A stretch of 64,000 bases of DNA from Ariolimax columbianus (lineage: Eukaryota > Mollusca > Gastropoda > Stylommatophora > Arionidae). Positions 9,587 to 19,595 of this stretch are shown here, in pieces. Within the stretch, counting starts at the first letter, position 1; each line of letters begins with the position of its first letter. Position numbers and translations under genes: made by a program. The DNA is taken from contig JAVGWX010000002.1 in assembly GCA_036924085.1 (NCBI GenBank), positions 44,969,666 through 45,033,665 of the forward strand, in the 5' to 3' direction. The notes below the pieces were generated by a model. The model was not told where the DNA came from, made no database searches, and saw nothing but the letters and a program-made list of their open reading frames with translations.

Positions 9587-11765
9587 CTGAAAACATAAAG
9601 CTTCAAAATATTTGTGTCATGTAAGAAAAATTCTTCATATGTTGAGGATTTTGAGGCATACGTGCAATGAAAACATGTATGCTAAATCAATGTGCAAGAA
9701 AATGTTTAGATCAAACTTCCTGCAAGTTTAACCTTAGTGCTTCTATCATTAATGGCAAACTATAAGGGTTACCCATAATGTGTACAGACCATCACATTTC
9801 CTTAAGTGTACACCTTTTTGTACATGTTTATATCCAGGCTGTTAGAAGAGATCAGAACATACACACATGTACATGCTTCATCTGTCTGCTTCGTCACTGT
9901 TAAAACCAAAGCCATTTGTGTAAAATGGACATGTCATCAGCATGCTCCTATATGGTAGCAAGACTAGAACAACCTTAGCAAAACAAGAGCACAGATGTAA
10001 CACCTTCCATCTATGGTATCTGCACGCCATTGGAATTACGTGGAGGGAGAGAGTGACATTGCAGAGGTTCAGTCTCACACTCATCTTCCAAGTATGTGCA
10101 CTCTCCTTAGACAGCAAGGATACGATGGGTTGGTCATGTTCATCACATGGAAGATGGTTGCATTTCCAAAGATATTCTCTATGGACAGTTGGCGGATGGT
10201 AAGAGAACAGTTGGCAGACCCCAGTTGAGGTTCAAAGATGTGTGTAAGCATGATATGAAGGCGCTGAACAAGAGTCTGACATCCTGGGAATAAGAAGCTG
10301 CAAATAATCCAAGTGGAGATGTGCCCTTGCAACATGGAGAATTGAAACAACAAAAGCCGGAAGAAGAAAACACACAAAAAAGTTAAGTAGAGTTTTGTTT
10401 ACCACTCAAATATCGTATTATTCTATAGTCAGTCAGTCATGACTGAAAGGAGCTACACTAATGCACAGCATGGCTATATATCTGATCATGATCTGTTTTG
10501 TTTGAAGCCTGTTCATCTCTTAATGTAGTATTCAATGCCTTATTTTTACAGTTGCTTATTAAGACAGACATTTCTGCCATTGTTTCACACAAACAAACAA
10601 CAATACACAAATTGTTTCACAACAATGAAAGTGATATTGAATTTATATGACATACAACTATGAGCAATCATATTGTATCAAGATGCATGCTTAACAGTTA
10701 GATGTAGGCCTAGAACATAATCTTAGTTACACACCATCTTGTATAGTAATCTATATGTAAAAATAAAATCCCTGTAGATTACTATTAGACTCTATGACTT
10801 ATATGAGTCTATATTTTAAGTAGACTACACCTGATACCATTATTTTGTGTCTTTTTCCTGCTGTAGTTTAATTATCATATTATGTAACAAGCATATTGCA
10901 TTATTGCTCAATCAATTATTATTCTTTTTGTACAATGCAAACTGAGTTAGATTTTTTAAATTACTAGTATTTGCCATTATTACATTAGAGTTTTAAACTA
11001 TAAAATACTAATACAAAGCTATAGCCTATCTATAGACCTATTCCTAAACTCATGATTTGGTTATCCCTTATCAAGTTATCAGATATGCTTTATCACTATT
11101 CACTACCATTCAAATAATTATAATGAAACAATGTATGATTGATTTACATACTTGTTATCAGATTATGAGCACGAAACCGACATGCATACCAAATCTATTC
11201 AATCTGAATCTCCAACCTCCAATTTTAGTAATACGATTCCTCTTTCAGTTCAACAAAAATTATGAAAGTAAAAAATAGAGTAGATCTAAATAAATTCGGT
11301 TTTTAATTCTTAGCTTTTTTTTCATCTTTTCCAGCACACAGTCCGTTTTTTTTTTTTACTTAACATTTCCAGAGCTATCTAAGCTTTCTGCATTATTACA
11401 CAGAAATAATTTTCCAACGACTTCAGTTAATTTAAGTCTACTTTCGTATCACTGTGCATATTATATACTATATAACTACTGCTTCTAGTATTATAATATT
11501 AAACTTCTGATGATGACAGATGTGTCACCAATTCGATTAATAATAGTATTGACTAGAACTGAATTCGCTGTGGAAGATGATTTTAAGAAATTAAATAGTA
11601 ACGTCCATTACTGAGACACGTATTTTATTTATTTCATACAGTTCTCATTGACGAAGTTTTAAATACTGTTTGTTAGGGTTTTATACACTTATTTAGTTAT
11701 GATCTAACATTTCCGGTAATTTGAGTAATAGCTTTTTTTTAGTGTACTTACAAAAGGAAGCTCAT
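9420..11765 (-). CDS. MOB1: MOB1 kinase activator, first two coding exons (gene continues off the left edge)
   Basis: MOB1 is the small adaptor that binds and activates LATS/NDR kinases in the Hippo and mitotic exit pathways. Two coding exons are visible on the minus strand: exon 1 (11765 down to 11752, MSFLF) and exon 2 (9586 down to 9420, 55 whole codons from GSRSNKTFKPKKNIPEGTHQ to DLNEWVAVN). Splicing ATG-AGC-TTC-CTT-TT to T-GGA restores the canonical MOB1 N-terminus and keeps frame. The sequence follows MOB1, not MOB3 or MOB4 (KTFKPKKNIPEG, LGSGNLRQAV, LPEGEDLNEW). Exon 2 ends in phase 1 (AAC A), as expected before the family's TVDFFNQ segment. The zinc-binding core of the protein is not in the window, so intron 2 must exceed 9.4 kb. 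Intron 1 is 2165 bp and holds a LINE relic. Confidence 0.92.
9940..10385 (+). pseudogene. LINE relic (C-terminal RT region) in MOB1 intron 1
   Basis: Frames on the plus strand give LLYGSKTRTTLAKQEHRCNT, then a RWVGHVHHMEDG-like stretch and KRTVGRPQLRFKDVCKHDMK. These are the signature C-terminal blocks of a common animal LINE ORF2. Several frameshifts. Confidence 0.75.
10386..11750. other. AT-rich intron 1 of MOB1
   Basis: Very AT-rich with short A/T runs. No repeat family or coding segment recognised. Confidence 0.5.
11752..11765 (-). CDS. MOB1: MOB1 exon 1, coding part (14 nt)
   Basis: ATGAGCTTCCTTTT followed by the donor GTAAGT. Five residues (MSFLF with a split last codon) match the family start exactly. 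The context before ATG is CAAA, a reasonable Kozak sequence. Too short for ORF finders. Confidence 0.9.
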
Positions 11766-12010
11766 TTTGAACACTCAGTTTCACGGAGATCAGTTTGGTG
11801 TTAATTAGGTAATTTATTTTAAATATCGTCTAGAACTTGTTCAGTATTTGTTCAGATTTTCATGCTCGAGCCGATGATCGACGATTGCTTTGGTTTCGTT
11901 CCAACTAACAACAACAATGGCGATTGTTTATAGTTCTGCCGGAAGTGATGATTTCATAGGTCATCCGGACTGACTTTGTGCTTAAAGAGTTCCATAAACG
12001 TTAATCACAG
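11766..12010 (-). promoter_or_regulatory. Probable MOB1 promoter and 5' UTR
   Basis: The 245 bp upstream of the MOB1 ATG are locally richer in CpG than the AT-rich flanks. They contain an ETS/GABP-type core CCGGAAGTG at 11939-11947 and a YY1-like ACAATGGCG at 11914-11922, both common close to start sites of housekeeping genes. No TATA box stands out. The region could also start a divergent plus-strand transcript toward the hnRNP H gene, but no exon proves this. Confidence 0.5.
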
Positions 12011-12089
12011 TGTGGTTACAGAGCTCACGGTCAACAACAGACATGAATTTTACTCTCAGACAACTAAAAAAAAAACGCACAGATAGAAA

Positions 12090-12320
12090 TACTTTTTAAC
12101 GCGTTCGTTGACCTCACAACGGCGTTTGACACAGTCTGCAGACCTGGATTATACAAGGAAGGTTTTGGAATATACAATGACTTCCACTCCCCCCCCCCCC
12201 CCCAAACAACTTCTCAAACTCGTTCCATGAGGACATGGCCTTCCATGAAGACATGAAGGTACAGTTCAGTGTTAGTAAATCTGACAGCTTTGATGCTTAG
12301 ATTGGAGTCAAGCGTCGATC
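12090..12320 (+). pseudogene. LINE RT relic with poly-C tract
   Basis: Reads NAFVDLTTAFDTVCRPGLY, the RT palm motif of the same LINE class as 18360-19070, then decays. A run of 15 C lies at 12189-12203 inside it. Repeat C sequence takes over near 12320. Confidence 0.7.
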
Positions 12321-12490
12321 CCTCACCTCTGACCTCGTTAGCCAGGCTGCCATGAAAACAGCCCGTTTCCAGGGAGGGCTACTAGGAAGCCGAAGGGAGG
12401 GTCTTGCCCAGTTTGTTTTGCCTGACCCTGACTAACATGTCTGATCAGTATATTTTGCCTGACCAGACGTTAGTCTTACTCTCCATTATT
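12320..12490 (+). repeat. Repeat C, 3' part
   Basis: Carries CTCGTTAGCCAGGCTGCCAT, GGGCTACTAGGAAGCCGA, GGGTCTTG and two GACTAACATGTCTGATCAGT-like blocks, matching 54225-54375. Confidence 0.75.
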
Positions 12491-12504
12491 GAACTTACAT
12501 TGTC

Positions 12505-13035
12505 CTTTAATTATCAACATAATTTCCACCAATATTGATACACTTATCCCATCACTTTAGCGGTGCACCAAAACCTGCAGCACATACGTCTTTGATCTGC
12601 TATCTCAGCCACATTTGCACTTTAGTTTATGTTCAACATCATAGGTGAAATGTCTCACGATAAGGTGGGATAAGACATTATGCTGTGGACTAAACCGTAC
12701 CTACCCTCTTTTGCAGTTGCTACACTGTTTATCATTACTTGCCTGTCAGCCCGAATAATCTCATACGCTCCATAGATTCTTCTTTTGCAGTCTAAACATG
12801 ACGACCAGGTCGGACTACGGGACTTCATCAGCAGTTTTTGGGAAAATTGATCGACTCAGTAATGCACTGCTTTACGCGACAAACACTTCTCGTCGTAAAC
12901 TGGACGCATTTCCTTATTAATATCCTTTGCAAAAAGTCCTTTTGTCCCCCAAAACTGCATATGGTACGCTTCTCTTTAATTGGACACTCTGTGAGTACTG
13001 ACGCAATTTTGTATCTGAGCTGCACACGTACGTAC
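12505..13035 (-). pseudogene. mariner-type transposase relic with internal deletion
   Basis: The minus strand gives, in order: ASVLTECPIKEKRTICSF (N-terminal start), RPGRHV, IRADRQVMINSVATA and LVHSIM (the mariner DNA-binding region). After a large deletion come GFGAPLK and WDKCINIGGNYVDN (the C-terminus, with one stop in place of Arg). The catalytic DD34D region is missing, so it is dead. Confidence 0.75.
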
Positions 13036-13419
13036 AACACCTATCGTCTGCTACCTAAAGCAATTACAAACCTGCATCTTGTTGACATCTTTAGAAACTA
13101 CCAACTATATTTTTCAGCTATTCTATGTCAGTTTATGACCTACTTACTGATTTATCCTTGTATTATGAACGTCAATTGACACTTCACATACAATATCTTC
13201 TGCGCATCACCAGACTTTCTATTTTTTGTTACAGAGAACTACCATGTAAAATGTAAATGCAACTAGACAAACTTGCAGTAGAAATGTGTCGGACCATGGG
13301 CCGTGCTATATTACACATTAATTTTTGCAATTTTATATACAATACACTTGCTCTATATAGGTTACTACACAAAGCATTCTACATTGATAGAATCAGTCAT
13401 AGGTGAAATTGACTTTGTT

Positions 13420-13441
13420 TATATATATATATATATATATT
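13420..13441. repeat. (AT)n microsatellite
   Basis: About eleven uninterrupted AT units. Confidence 0.9.
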
Positions 13442-13509
13442 TGACTTTATTTTCATTTTAAGTACATTTCTTGTGAAAAACAAATATTAATATGTAATAT
13501 ATTGTTGTT

Positions 13510-13700
13510 TAATGCTCACAATGAGTAAGTTTACTCGTTTGTGCGCCCTGAAAAGGACGTTAAGTGGCGTGTACAGTAACTTTACTCACATCCCGAGCAT
13601 GCTGATGAAGGTGGAACGCTGTCACCCAGGCGGCTGTGTTATGCTTGGCTTCATCTGCGTGGCGCTCACTACTACGGGCATCACGTCGATCCACATCTAG
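13510..13700 (+). repeat. Repeat C, 5' half
   Basis: Head CACAATGAGTAAGTTTACTC, then CGCCCTGAAAAGGACGTTAA, ATGCTGATGAAGGTGG and GATCCACATCT. Same order as 22450-22650. Confidence 0.8.
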
Positions 13701-13789
13701 TCAGCTATCTAACCGTCATATATTTTAGTTCTTTTAGTTTAGGCTGTCATAGTTTCTTGTGAAAATACTGTAGTGGTTTACTATTACCT

Positions 13790-14410
13790 TCCACACGTTG
13801 TTATCCCATAGCTGCCGAACAAGCCTGCTGTTAGCCTCTTAGCAGCCCAATACCATTCCTATATAACAACAGGTATTCTTCAATTGTTCCACTCCTCCGT
13901 ACAGTGTGTTGGCAATTGCAAGCGCTTTTCATTCGATTAAGAAGTGTTTAACTGTTTCATCAGAGTGAGAGCAATGTCTGCACAAGTCCAGGTGCTGAGG
14001 TCTGATGCGGTTTAAGTGGTTTTTAATTTTTGTATGTTCTCATCAGAACTGAAAGATAAAACTTTGTAGTCTATTTATGTCATCATTACTTTTTGACTGT
14101 GACATTTTACTAAATACACTGTGACCCGTTGTTCCCTTCGTCCACCTGTTCATTCAGATTTCCCTGGTATTATTCTTAATGATTTGTTTAACTGTGTGGT
14201 TACTGCGGGGTCTATCCAATTGTTGTTTGGAGGCTCCTGTTTTGCTAGTCTGTCAGCCATCTCGTTTCCCGACATTCCACTTTGCCCAGGCATTCATTGC
14301 AAGGTGACGTTAAACAGATTGGCTGTGACTATGTTGTTTTATTTGCTGTATGAGGTGTGCTTCGGCGCCTCCAGAACCGACTTGGGCCAAAGGGCAGAAG
14401 CCTGCAGGTC
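13790..14410 (-). pseudogene. RNase H-bearing LINE relic (family of 15140-16960)
   Basis: The minus strand gives SVLEAPK-like, INVTLQ..PG..G, GASKQQLDRP, VKQIIKNNTREI, MSQSKSNDDINR and then a TCADIALT...VKHFLIE-like tail. It is collinear with the plus-strand LINE at 15140-16960. Its 5' end meets the TSD of the solo CR1 hairpin at 14413. Confidence 0.75.
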
Positions 14411-14424
14411 GCTGGATCAATAAC

Positions 14425-14493
14425 TAACTAACTTAACTTAACGTCTTTATACTGGTTTAGAAGACCCTGCAGAGTCTGTATACAACCAGTTAT
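14425..14493 (-). mobile_element. Solo CR1 3' hairpin insertion with TSD
   Basis: A 69-bp insert holds only the CR1 LINE terminal hairpin and its TTAAC-type tail (antisense). It is flanked by perfect 12-bp direct repeats TGGATCAATAAC at 14413-14424 and 14494-14505. This has the form of an extremely 5'-truncated retroposition. Confidence 0.88.
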
Positions 14494-14505
14494 TGGATCA
14501 ATAAC

Positions 14506-15100
14506 CAATCACACTGGCGCTTGTTTTGTGGGCCCTAATGATGTGCCCATGACTTGTCACCAATGACATTCGTCAGAAGTCCCTGGCACACCTGCTGTCG
14601 GTGCTGTTTCTTACCCGGTGTCCGTGAGGCACACATTTTCTATACCCAAGCAGGGCATAGATAATGTGATGGACTTGCAATATAAATCAAAAGCATTGCG
14701 GTGATATCTTTCTGCTTGACACGGCGATTAGTACGAATCAGTTCGTCCACGCTAACTTTTACAGCCCGTGCTCACCTCCTGACAGTACCGACACCCACAC
14801 AGGCGTGATCATATACTGCAGTCATTCTTTGATGCATGTTGATGGGCACGCAACCTTCCGCTGTCAGAAATTAAATCACAGCGCGTTGCTTCAACCGTTT
14901 TTTCATGTAGGCCGCCATTTCACTGTCTGGTGTTTGCATGCTTCACGTTCCAGGCGCATGTCCACTTCATTAGAGATTATTTCCACATAGGTGTCAGTTG
15001 GCTCTGAGCATTGTTGTTATAGTTATGGCGCTGGGGGTAACACTTTTCTTAATAACTCTATCACCCTCGTGTATGTTGTGTGAATGATGTGGGGGGGTTG
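14506..15100. other. Untyped sequence
   Basis: No coding blocks or named repeat recognised; somewhat more GC than the introns. Confidence 0.4.
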
Positions 15101-15102
15101 TG

Positions 15103-15125
15103 TATATATATATATATATATATAT
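15103..15125. repeat. (TA)n microsatellite
   Basis: About eleven TA units after a run of seven G. Confidence 0.9.
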
Positions 15126-15139
15126 GTCTTCTTCTTCTA

Positions 15140-16960
15140 TATATATCATATTTGACAATAAAGCAACAGCTGAAAGACAATATATTTATACCAACTCTGT
15201 ATACCTTGGATATGTACGATCGGTAATGGACCACAACCTTCTCATACAGACCACTGTAAGTACAATTAATATCTCATCTATTAACCGGGTGCAGAATCAA
15301 TCTCTCAGACTAATTTGTTTGGGGATGAGATCAACACCTACTGCGGCGTGTGAGATAGAGGCCAACATAAAACCGCTAGATATAAGGGAAAAGGGGGTAC
15401 TGACTAAAGCGGTAGAAAAATACAAGACAAGAAAATGGTCGTCCAAATAGACACTTGGAAGCAAAAGAAAAGACTGAAGCAATTGTTTTTTACTGGATGT
15501 AGAAGAAGAGGAAAGCACTATCCACCATCTGTCAGAGGAAAGAGAAACGGTAAATAGGTTTTTTTGGATCACCCCTTGGGAAAATCTTTGCCTACCAGTC
15601 ATAAAAACACACCTCACAGAAATGGTGAGACTACACCAAATATCCTGAAGACATGTACCTTGGAGACAGTCTCTAGCTACACAAAATTGTTAGTCCTGGT
15701 CTGTATGGATGGATCGGCATTGAAATCTACTTCTTTTGTATGGCATGGTATCCAAATGAAATACACGAATGGGTCTATATACGAGTGTTATGATTCATGC
15801 GGCGAAAACTGTTCAAATACGGAGGCCGAGGCTATAAAAACAGCAGTTGAGATTTTGCACCAACAGCTTGACTTGTGCGAATTGTTGCCGATGGATTTTG
15901 TGATTTTTAGTGACTCAAAGTCGGTTCTGGAGGCGTTGAAGAACACCCATACAAAGAAAAGGAGATATTCTATGTGGGGATGGCAATCAACAACATCATC
16001 ACTATCCACGGGATAAATGTCACCTTGCAATGGATCCCTGGACATAGTGGGCTACTAGGGAACGAGATGGCCAACAAATTGGCAAAAATAGGAGTCTCGA
16101 AACAACAATTGGATAGACCCTGCAGTAACCACAAAATAAAACGAATTGTCAAGAATAATACCAGGGAAATCTGGATGAACAGGTGGCCTACGGAAACAAT
16201 AAGTTTATTTAGCGAAATGTCACAATCCAAAAGTAACGATGACATAAATAAACTATATAGAAGAGATCAAAGTCTCATCTTTCAGTTCCCAACAGGACAT
16301 ACCAGAATCAATAGCCACTTCTTCTTCTTCGTTTGTTCTCAATCTCCCACTACCAAACCCTGAAAGGGCTTAATTAGCAGAATGTAGTCCAGAGAATGGA
16401 ATGCATTGCTTTGTAGTTTACAGCTTGGCTGCGATATTCGCACCTTTCGGTCCAACACATCCGACTTCAGCAAGCATTTTTTGAGTACCGGGTTAGCATT
16501 CCCTCTTCGATCCCTTCTCCTTAGCCAGTCTGCCCTGCTGCAGCCTGTTATCCATGATCACCGCATGGAGGTGAAGAAGGGTCTTGGCAGCTATGGTTCT
16601 CTGGCCCTGATGCTAGCAGTCAGCTATGGGTCGCTGACCACTGCAGCTCATGCGTTGCTCAGCATCTTGATCCAATAGCCACTTGAACTGCATCAATCCC
16701 CAGCACCTGCCCTTGAACAGACATTGCTCTCATCCTGATGAAACAGTTTGACACCTACTCATTGAGTGCAAGGCGTCTGCGGACATGAGGAAAAGATTCT
16801 TACAAGCACTGCCGACAATTGCCAATACACTGTACGGAACAGTGAAACAACTGAAGAAGACTCGTATCTATATAAGAATGGCATTGGGCTGCCAATAGCA
16901 GGCTTGCTCAGCAGCTATGGGATAACAACAATATACCAACTCTGTGCTACCAATGTAAAA
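15140..16960 (+). pseudogene. RNase H-bearing LINE (I-like superfamily) ORF2 relic, split by a SINE
   Basis: Starts in the RT thumb region (RVQNQSLRLICLGMRSTPTA). It continues through an RNase H domain with visible acidic residues: VCMDGSAL, SNTEAEAIKTAVE, VIFSDSKSVLEAL and LQWIPGHSGLLGNEMANKLA. It then runs to a zinc-knuckle-like tail resumed at 16685 (CSHPDETV, LLIECKASADMRKRFLQ, then IYIRMALGC). At least two frameshifts. A SINE-B lies at 16323-16672 with a TSD, so the LINE predates that insertion. Confidence 0.85.
16323..16672 (-). mobile_element. SINE-B full length, TSD-flanked
   Basis: A 350-bp antisense copy flanked by perfect 12-bp repeats CAATAGCCACTT (16311-16322 and 16673-16684). 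The (GAA)n tail is on the left, and the 5' end reads GGATCAAGATGCTGAGC. It interrupts the LINE at 15140-16960 and defines the family boundaries. No good tRNA A/B boxes were seen in the head, so its promoter origin is unknown. Confidence 0.9.
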
Positions 16961-16974
16961 CTTGATCCTTATCC

Positions 16975-17300
16975 AAAGCACAAGAGAGGATAATTACAAC
17001 TCGTGAAGTGAAATGTCTTAGAAAACTAATTGATATTCCCATGAGAGATCAAATTAAAAATAATGGCAATAGAAATACAGCGAGAACTTGTGCAGAATAC
17101 ATTTAAAGACAAAGAATACGGTGATTCTGCCATCTGATTAATTCCGATCAACTACCACTGCGCGCTTACAAAACACGATCTGCCTACATCGTATGGGGAA
17201 TCCCTGCAGCAACATGAGCTTACAACAATCGACGCAACACACTTTTGTCAAAGAACTTGAGATTAAGCTCCCGATGACGCTTATCAACACAAGTGAATGA
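16975..17300 (+). pseudogene. LINE relic, C-terminal RT fragment
   Basis: Reads REVKCLRKLIDIPMRDQIKN and LPLRAYKTRS, patterns of the post-RT region of animal LINE ORF2. Short and broken. Confidence 0.45.
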
Positions 17301-17411
17301 ACATGTCAAGTGAATAAACAGGTTAGAAAGTAAGTATAGTCCAATATCACCAGATCACAGAAATACCATTATTATTATATAGGCCCGTGTTATTGTGCTT
17401 TCGTTGCTTAA

Positions 17412-17700
17412 ATAATCTTCGTCGTTCGTTCTCATACTCCCGCTACCAAGCCATGCAAAGGACTTTGCAAGTTTTCTTGATCTTGTCCGGAGAACGGAAT
17501 GCTTTGTGTTGTAGTTTACAAATTACAACTTGTTTGCGATATTTGTACCTTTCGGTCTCACAAATCCTATTTCAACTTGGCATTTTTGGGTACCAGGTTA
17601 GCATTTCCCTCGTCGATCCTTAGCCAGTTTGTCCTGTTGCAGACTGTTATCTTGGATCACCACAAAGAGATGAAGATCGGTCTTGGCAGCTCTGTTTGAA
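17412..17700 (-). mobile_element. SINE-B, antisense, 5'-truncated
   Basis: Runs from CGTTCGTTCTCATACTCCCG through CACCTTT.. equivalents and CTTAGCCAGTTTGTCCTG to GGTCTTGGCAGCTCTG. The head module is absent. Confidence 0.8.
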
Positions 17701-18355
17701 TAATCTGGCAAGTTTTATTTGTCAAGTCGGCCATATTTAAAACGACGCAAATAAATCAGAAGTGTGTTCTTTATAAAGCAGTACTGAGTACAAAGTGAGT
17801 TATCTTTGCAGTGTACTCTTTTCGTAGCTTATGTATGTCCTAGATATTAGTTTTCAAGAAGCAAGTTTATTTATAATGGATCAAGTAGTGGTAAAATTTG
17901 AATCTGATTGCACGGACCGTTGAACCGCATGTACTGATCATGCCCATGGTGTAGTCACAAAGTCAGAAGTGTAAATGTGCAAAACTCAATTCAAATTGTG
18001 TTGTAAAATAAACTCGTACCAATTTCATGATGGATCGTGTAGTCTATTGCATGAGGGAAAATTATGACAATTATTGTATGTAGCCTTCCCAGTCACAGCC
18101 GGTGTAAAAAATAGTCGTGTCCTACTGTCCTGCTACCGTCACTCCTTAGCATGGCCCATGGTCTTTGCAACAATGCTCACTGATGATGCTGTAGAATGGA
18201 GTGAAGTGTAGTGTATACTCAGTGTGTTACTGTGTATGTATCTATAATCATAATGGTATGGCGCTGCTACTGGTATGCATATCTCGTTATCACGTGTCCT
18301 GTAACACAGGGTCAGCTGTTCATCACTAGGGGCCTTAAATCCTGCCTACACTAAG
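17701..18355. other. Untyped spacer
   Basis: No coding similarity or listed repeat recognised. Confidence 0.4.
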
Positions 18356-18359
18356 GCCA

Positions 18360-19070
18360 ATGTGCGTGAGACCACGATCCTAGATCTATTCGCCGACGAT
18401 TGCACCCTCAATACTGCTCCGAAAAAGATATGCAGTCCACCATGACAGAGGCATGCAGTAACTTTGTAACACGATCAACTCTAGGAAAACAGGTACTCTT
18501 CCAGTCTGCCCTTTAGAAGCCATACATCGAACCAAACCTTACTCAGCCTTACTGTACAGAACCGTTTCCATGCAGTCACTAGCTTCATTCACCTACCTAG
18601 GCAGTACCCTCACTAGAGATGCGAATGTTGACAGTGAGGTCAATAACAACAGTATTGCTAAGGCGAGCTTTGCGTTTGGGAGACAACAATCAAATGTCTG
18701 AAACCAACAAGAAAAGACATCAGCATCATCACCAAGATATAAGTGTATCGTTCTGTGGTATTATCCACTCTGCTGCATGTCTGTGAGAGATTTCATTTGA
18801 GCTGTCTGCGTACGCTGCTCAGGATCAGGTAGCAGGACAAAGTTCCTAGCTCTGACATTCTTAGCAACAGTCAACACTTAATATGTTGAGCATCCATACA
18901 CTTCTGAAATTGGCTCAGCTACGGTGTATGGAACGTGTTGTTTGCATGTCAGATGAGCGCATTCCCAAGCAGTTGTTGTACAGTGAGCTCAAAACAGGCA
19001 CTCGCAAGTGTTTCAATATTGATGTCACCTCCTGGGAGATGCTAGCGCAAGACCATACCACCTGACAAGC
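18360..19070 (+). pseudogene. LINE ORF2 relic, RT palm to C-terminus
   Basis: Fragments read FADDCTLN, MTEACSNFV, then SFIHLGSTLTRDANVDSEVN, then LRCMERVVCMSDERIPKQLL and ELKTGTRK. These are the standard order of blocks in this LINE class. Multiple frameshifts. It lies about 450 bp upstream of the first hnRNP H coding exon. Confidence 0.75.
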
Positions 19071-19510
19071 TAGTATCACCGAAGCAGTTCAATGGACTCG
19101 TCTTTGACATCTGCTCTGTTCCTCTCAATCAGAGCATAGATAACAATGTCGACTAACTTGCCTTCTTTTTTGAGGTCCGGTATCACATGCATTCAGAGAC
19201 AAATTTCTATCCCTTGATGTTGTCCCTTTGACTCCTAGCAAACCACTTCTCCTTTGGCTATTTTGGTAGGAGAGGACTCCATGGTGATAGCACCATATTC
19301 CCATCAGTCCACATGCACACACACACATCCCTGTTCTTCTTCATGTGCTTCCTGGTGACCGTTTTACATTGCAAGAATACATTTTTTATCAGAAGTCCAA
19401 AGTATTTACCAGTGAATGAGTTAATACAAAACAATATACATCATTACTCAAAGTTACTGTACACCTATAAAATGTTCACAATATGCCTATCTTTTCTTTT
19501 CTAGACAATC

Positions 19511-19595
19511 ATGCCAGGTGGTCAAGGATATGTTGTCAGACTTAGAGGTCTTCCATGGTCAACAAAAGCAGATGAGATTATATATTTTTTGCGAG
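19511..19595 (+). CDS. HNRNPH1: hnRNP H copy 1, exon 1 (coding)
   Basis: The acceptor TTTCTTTTCTAG ends at 19504, followed by ACAATC and the ATG. Encodes [16 protein letters not shown] and the start of qRRM1. Donor GTTAGT after CGA G (phase 1). Confidence 0.93.
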
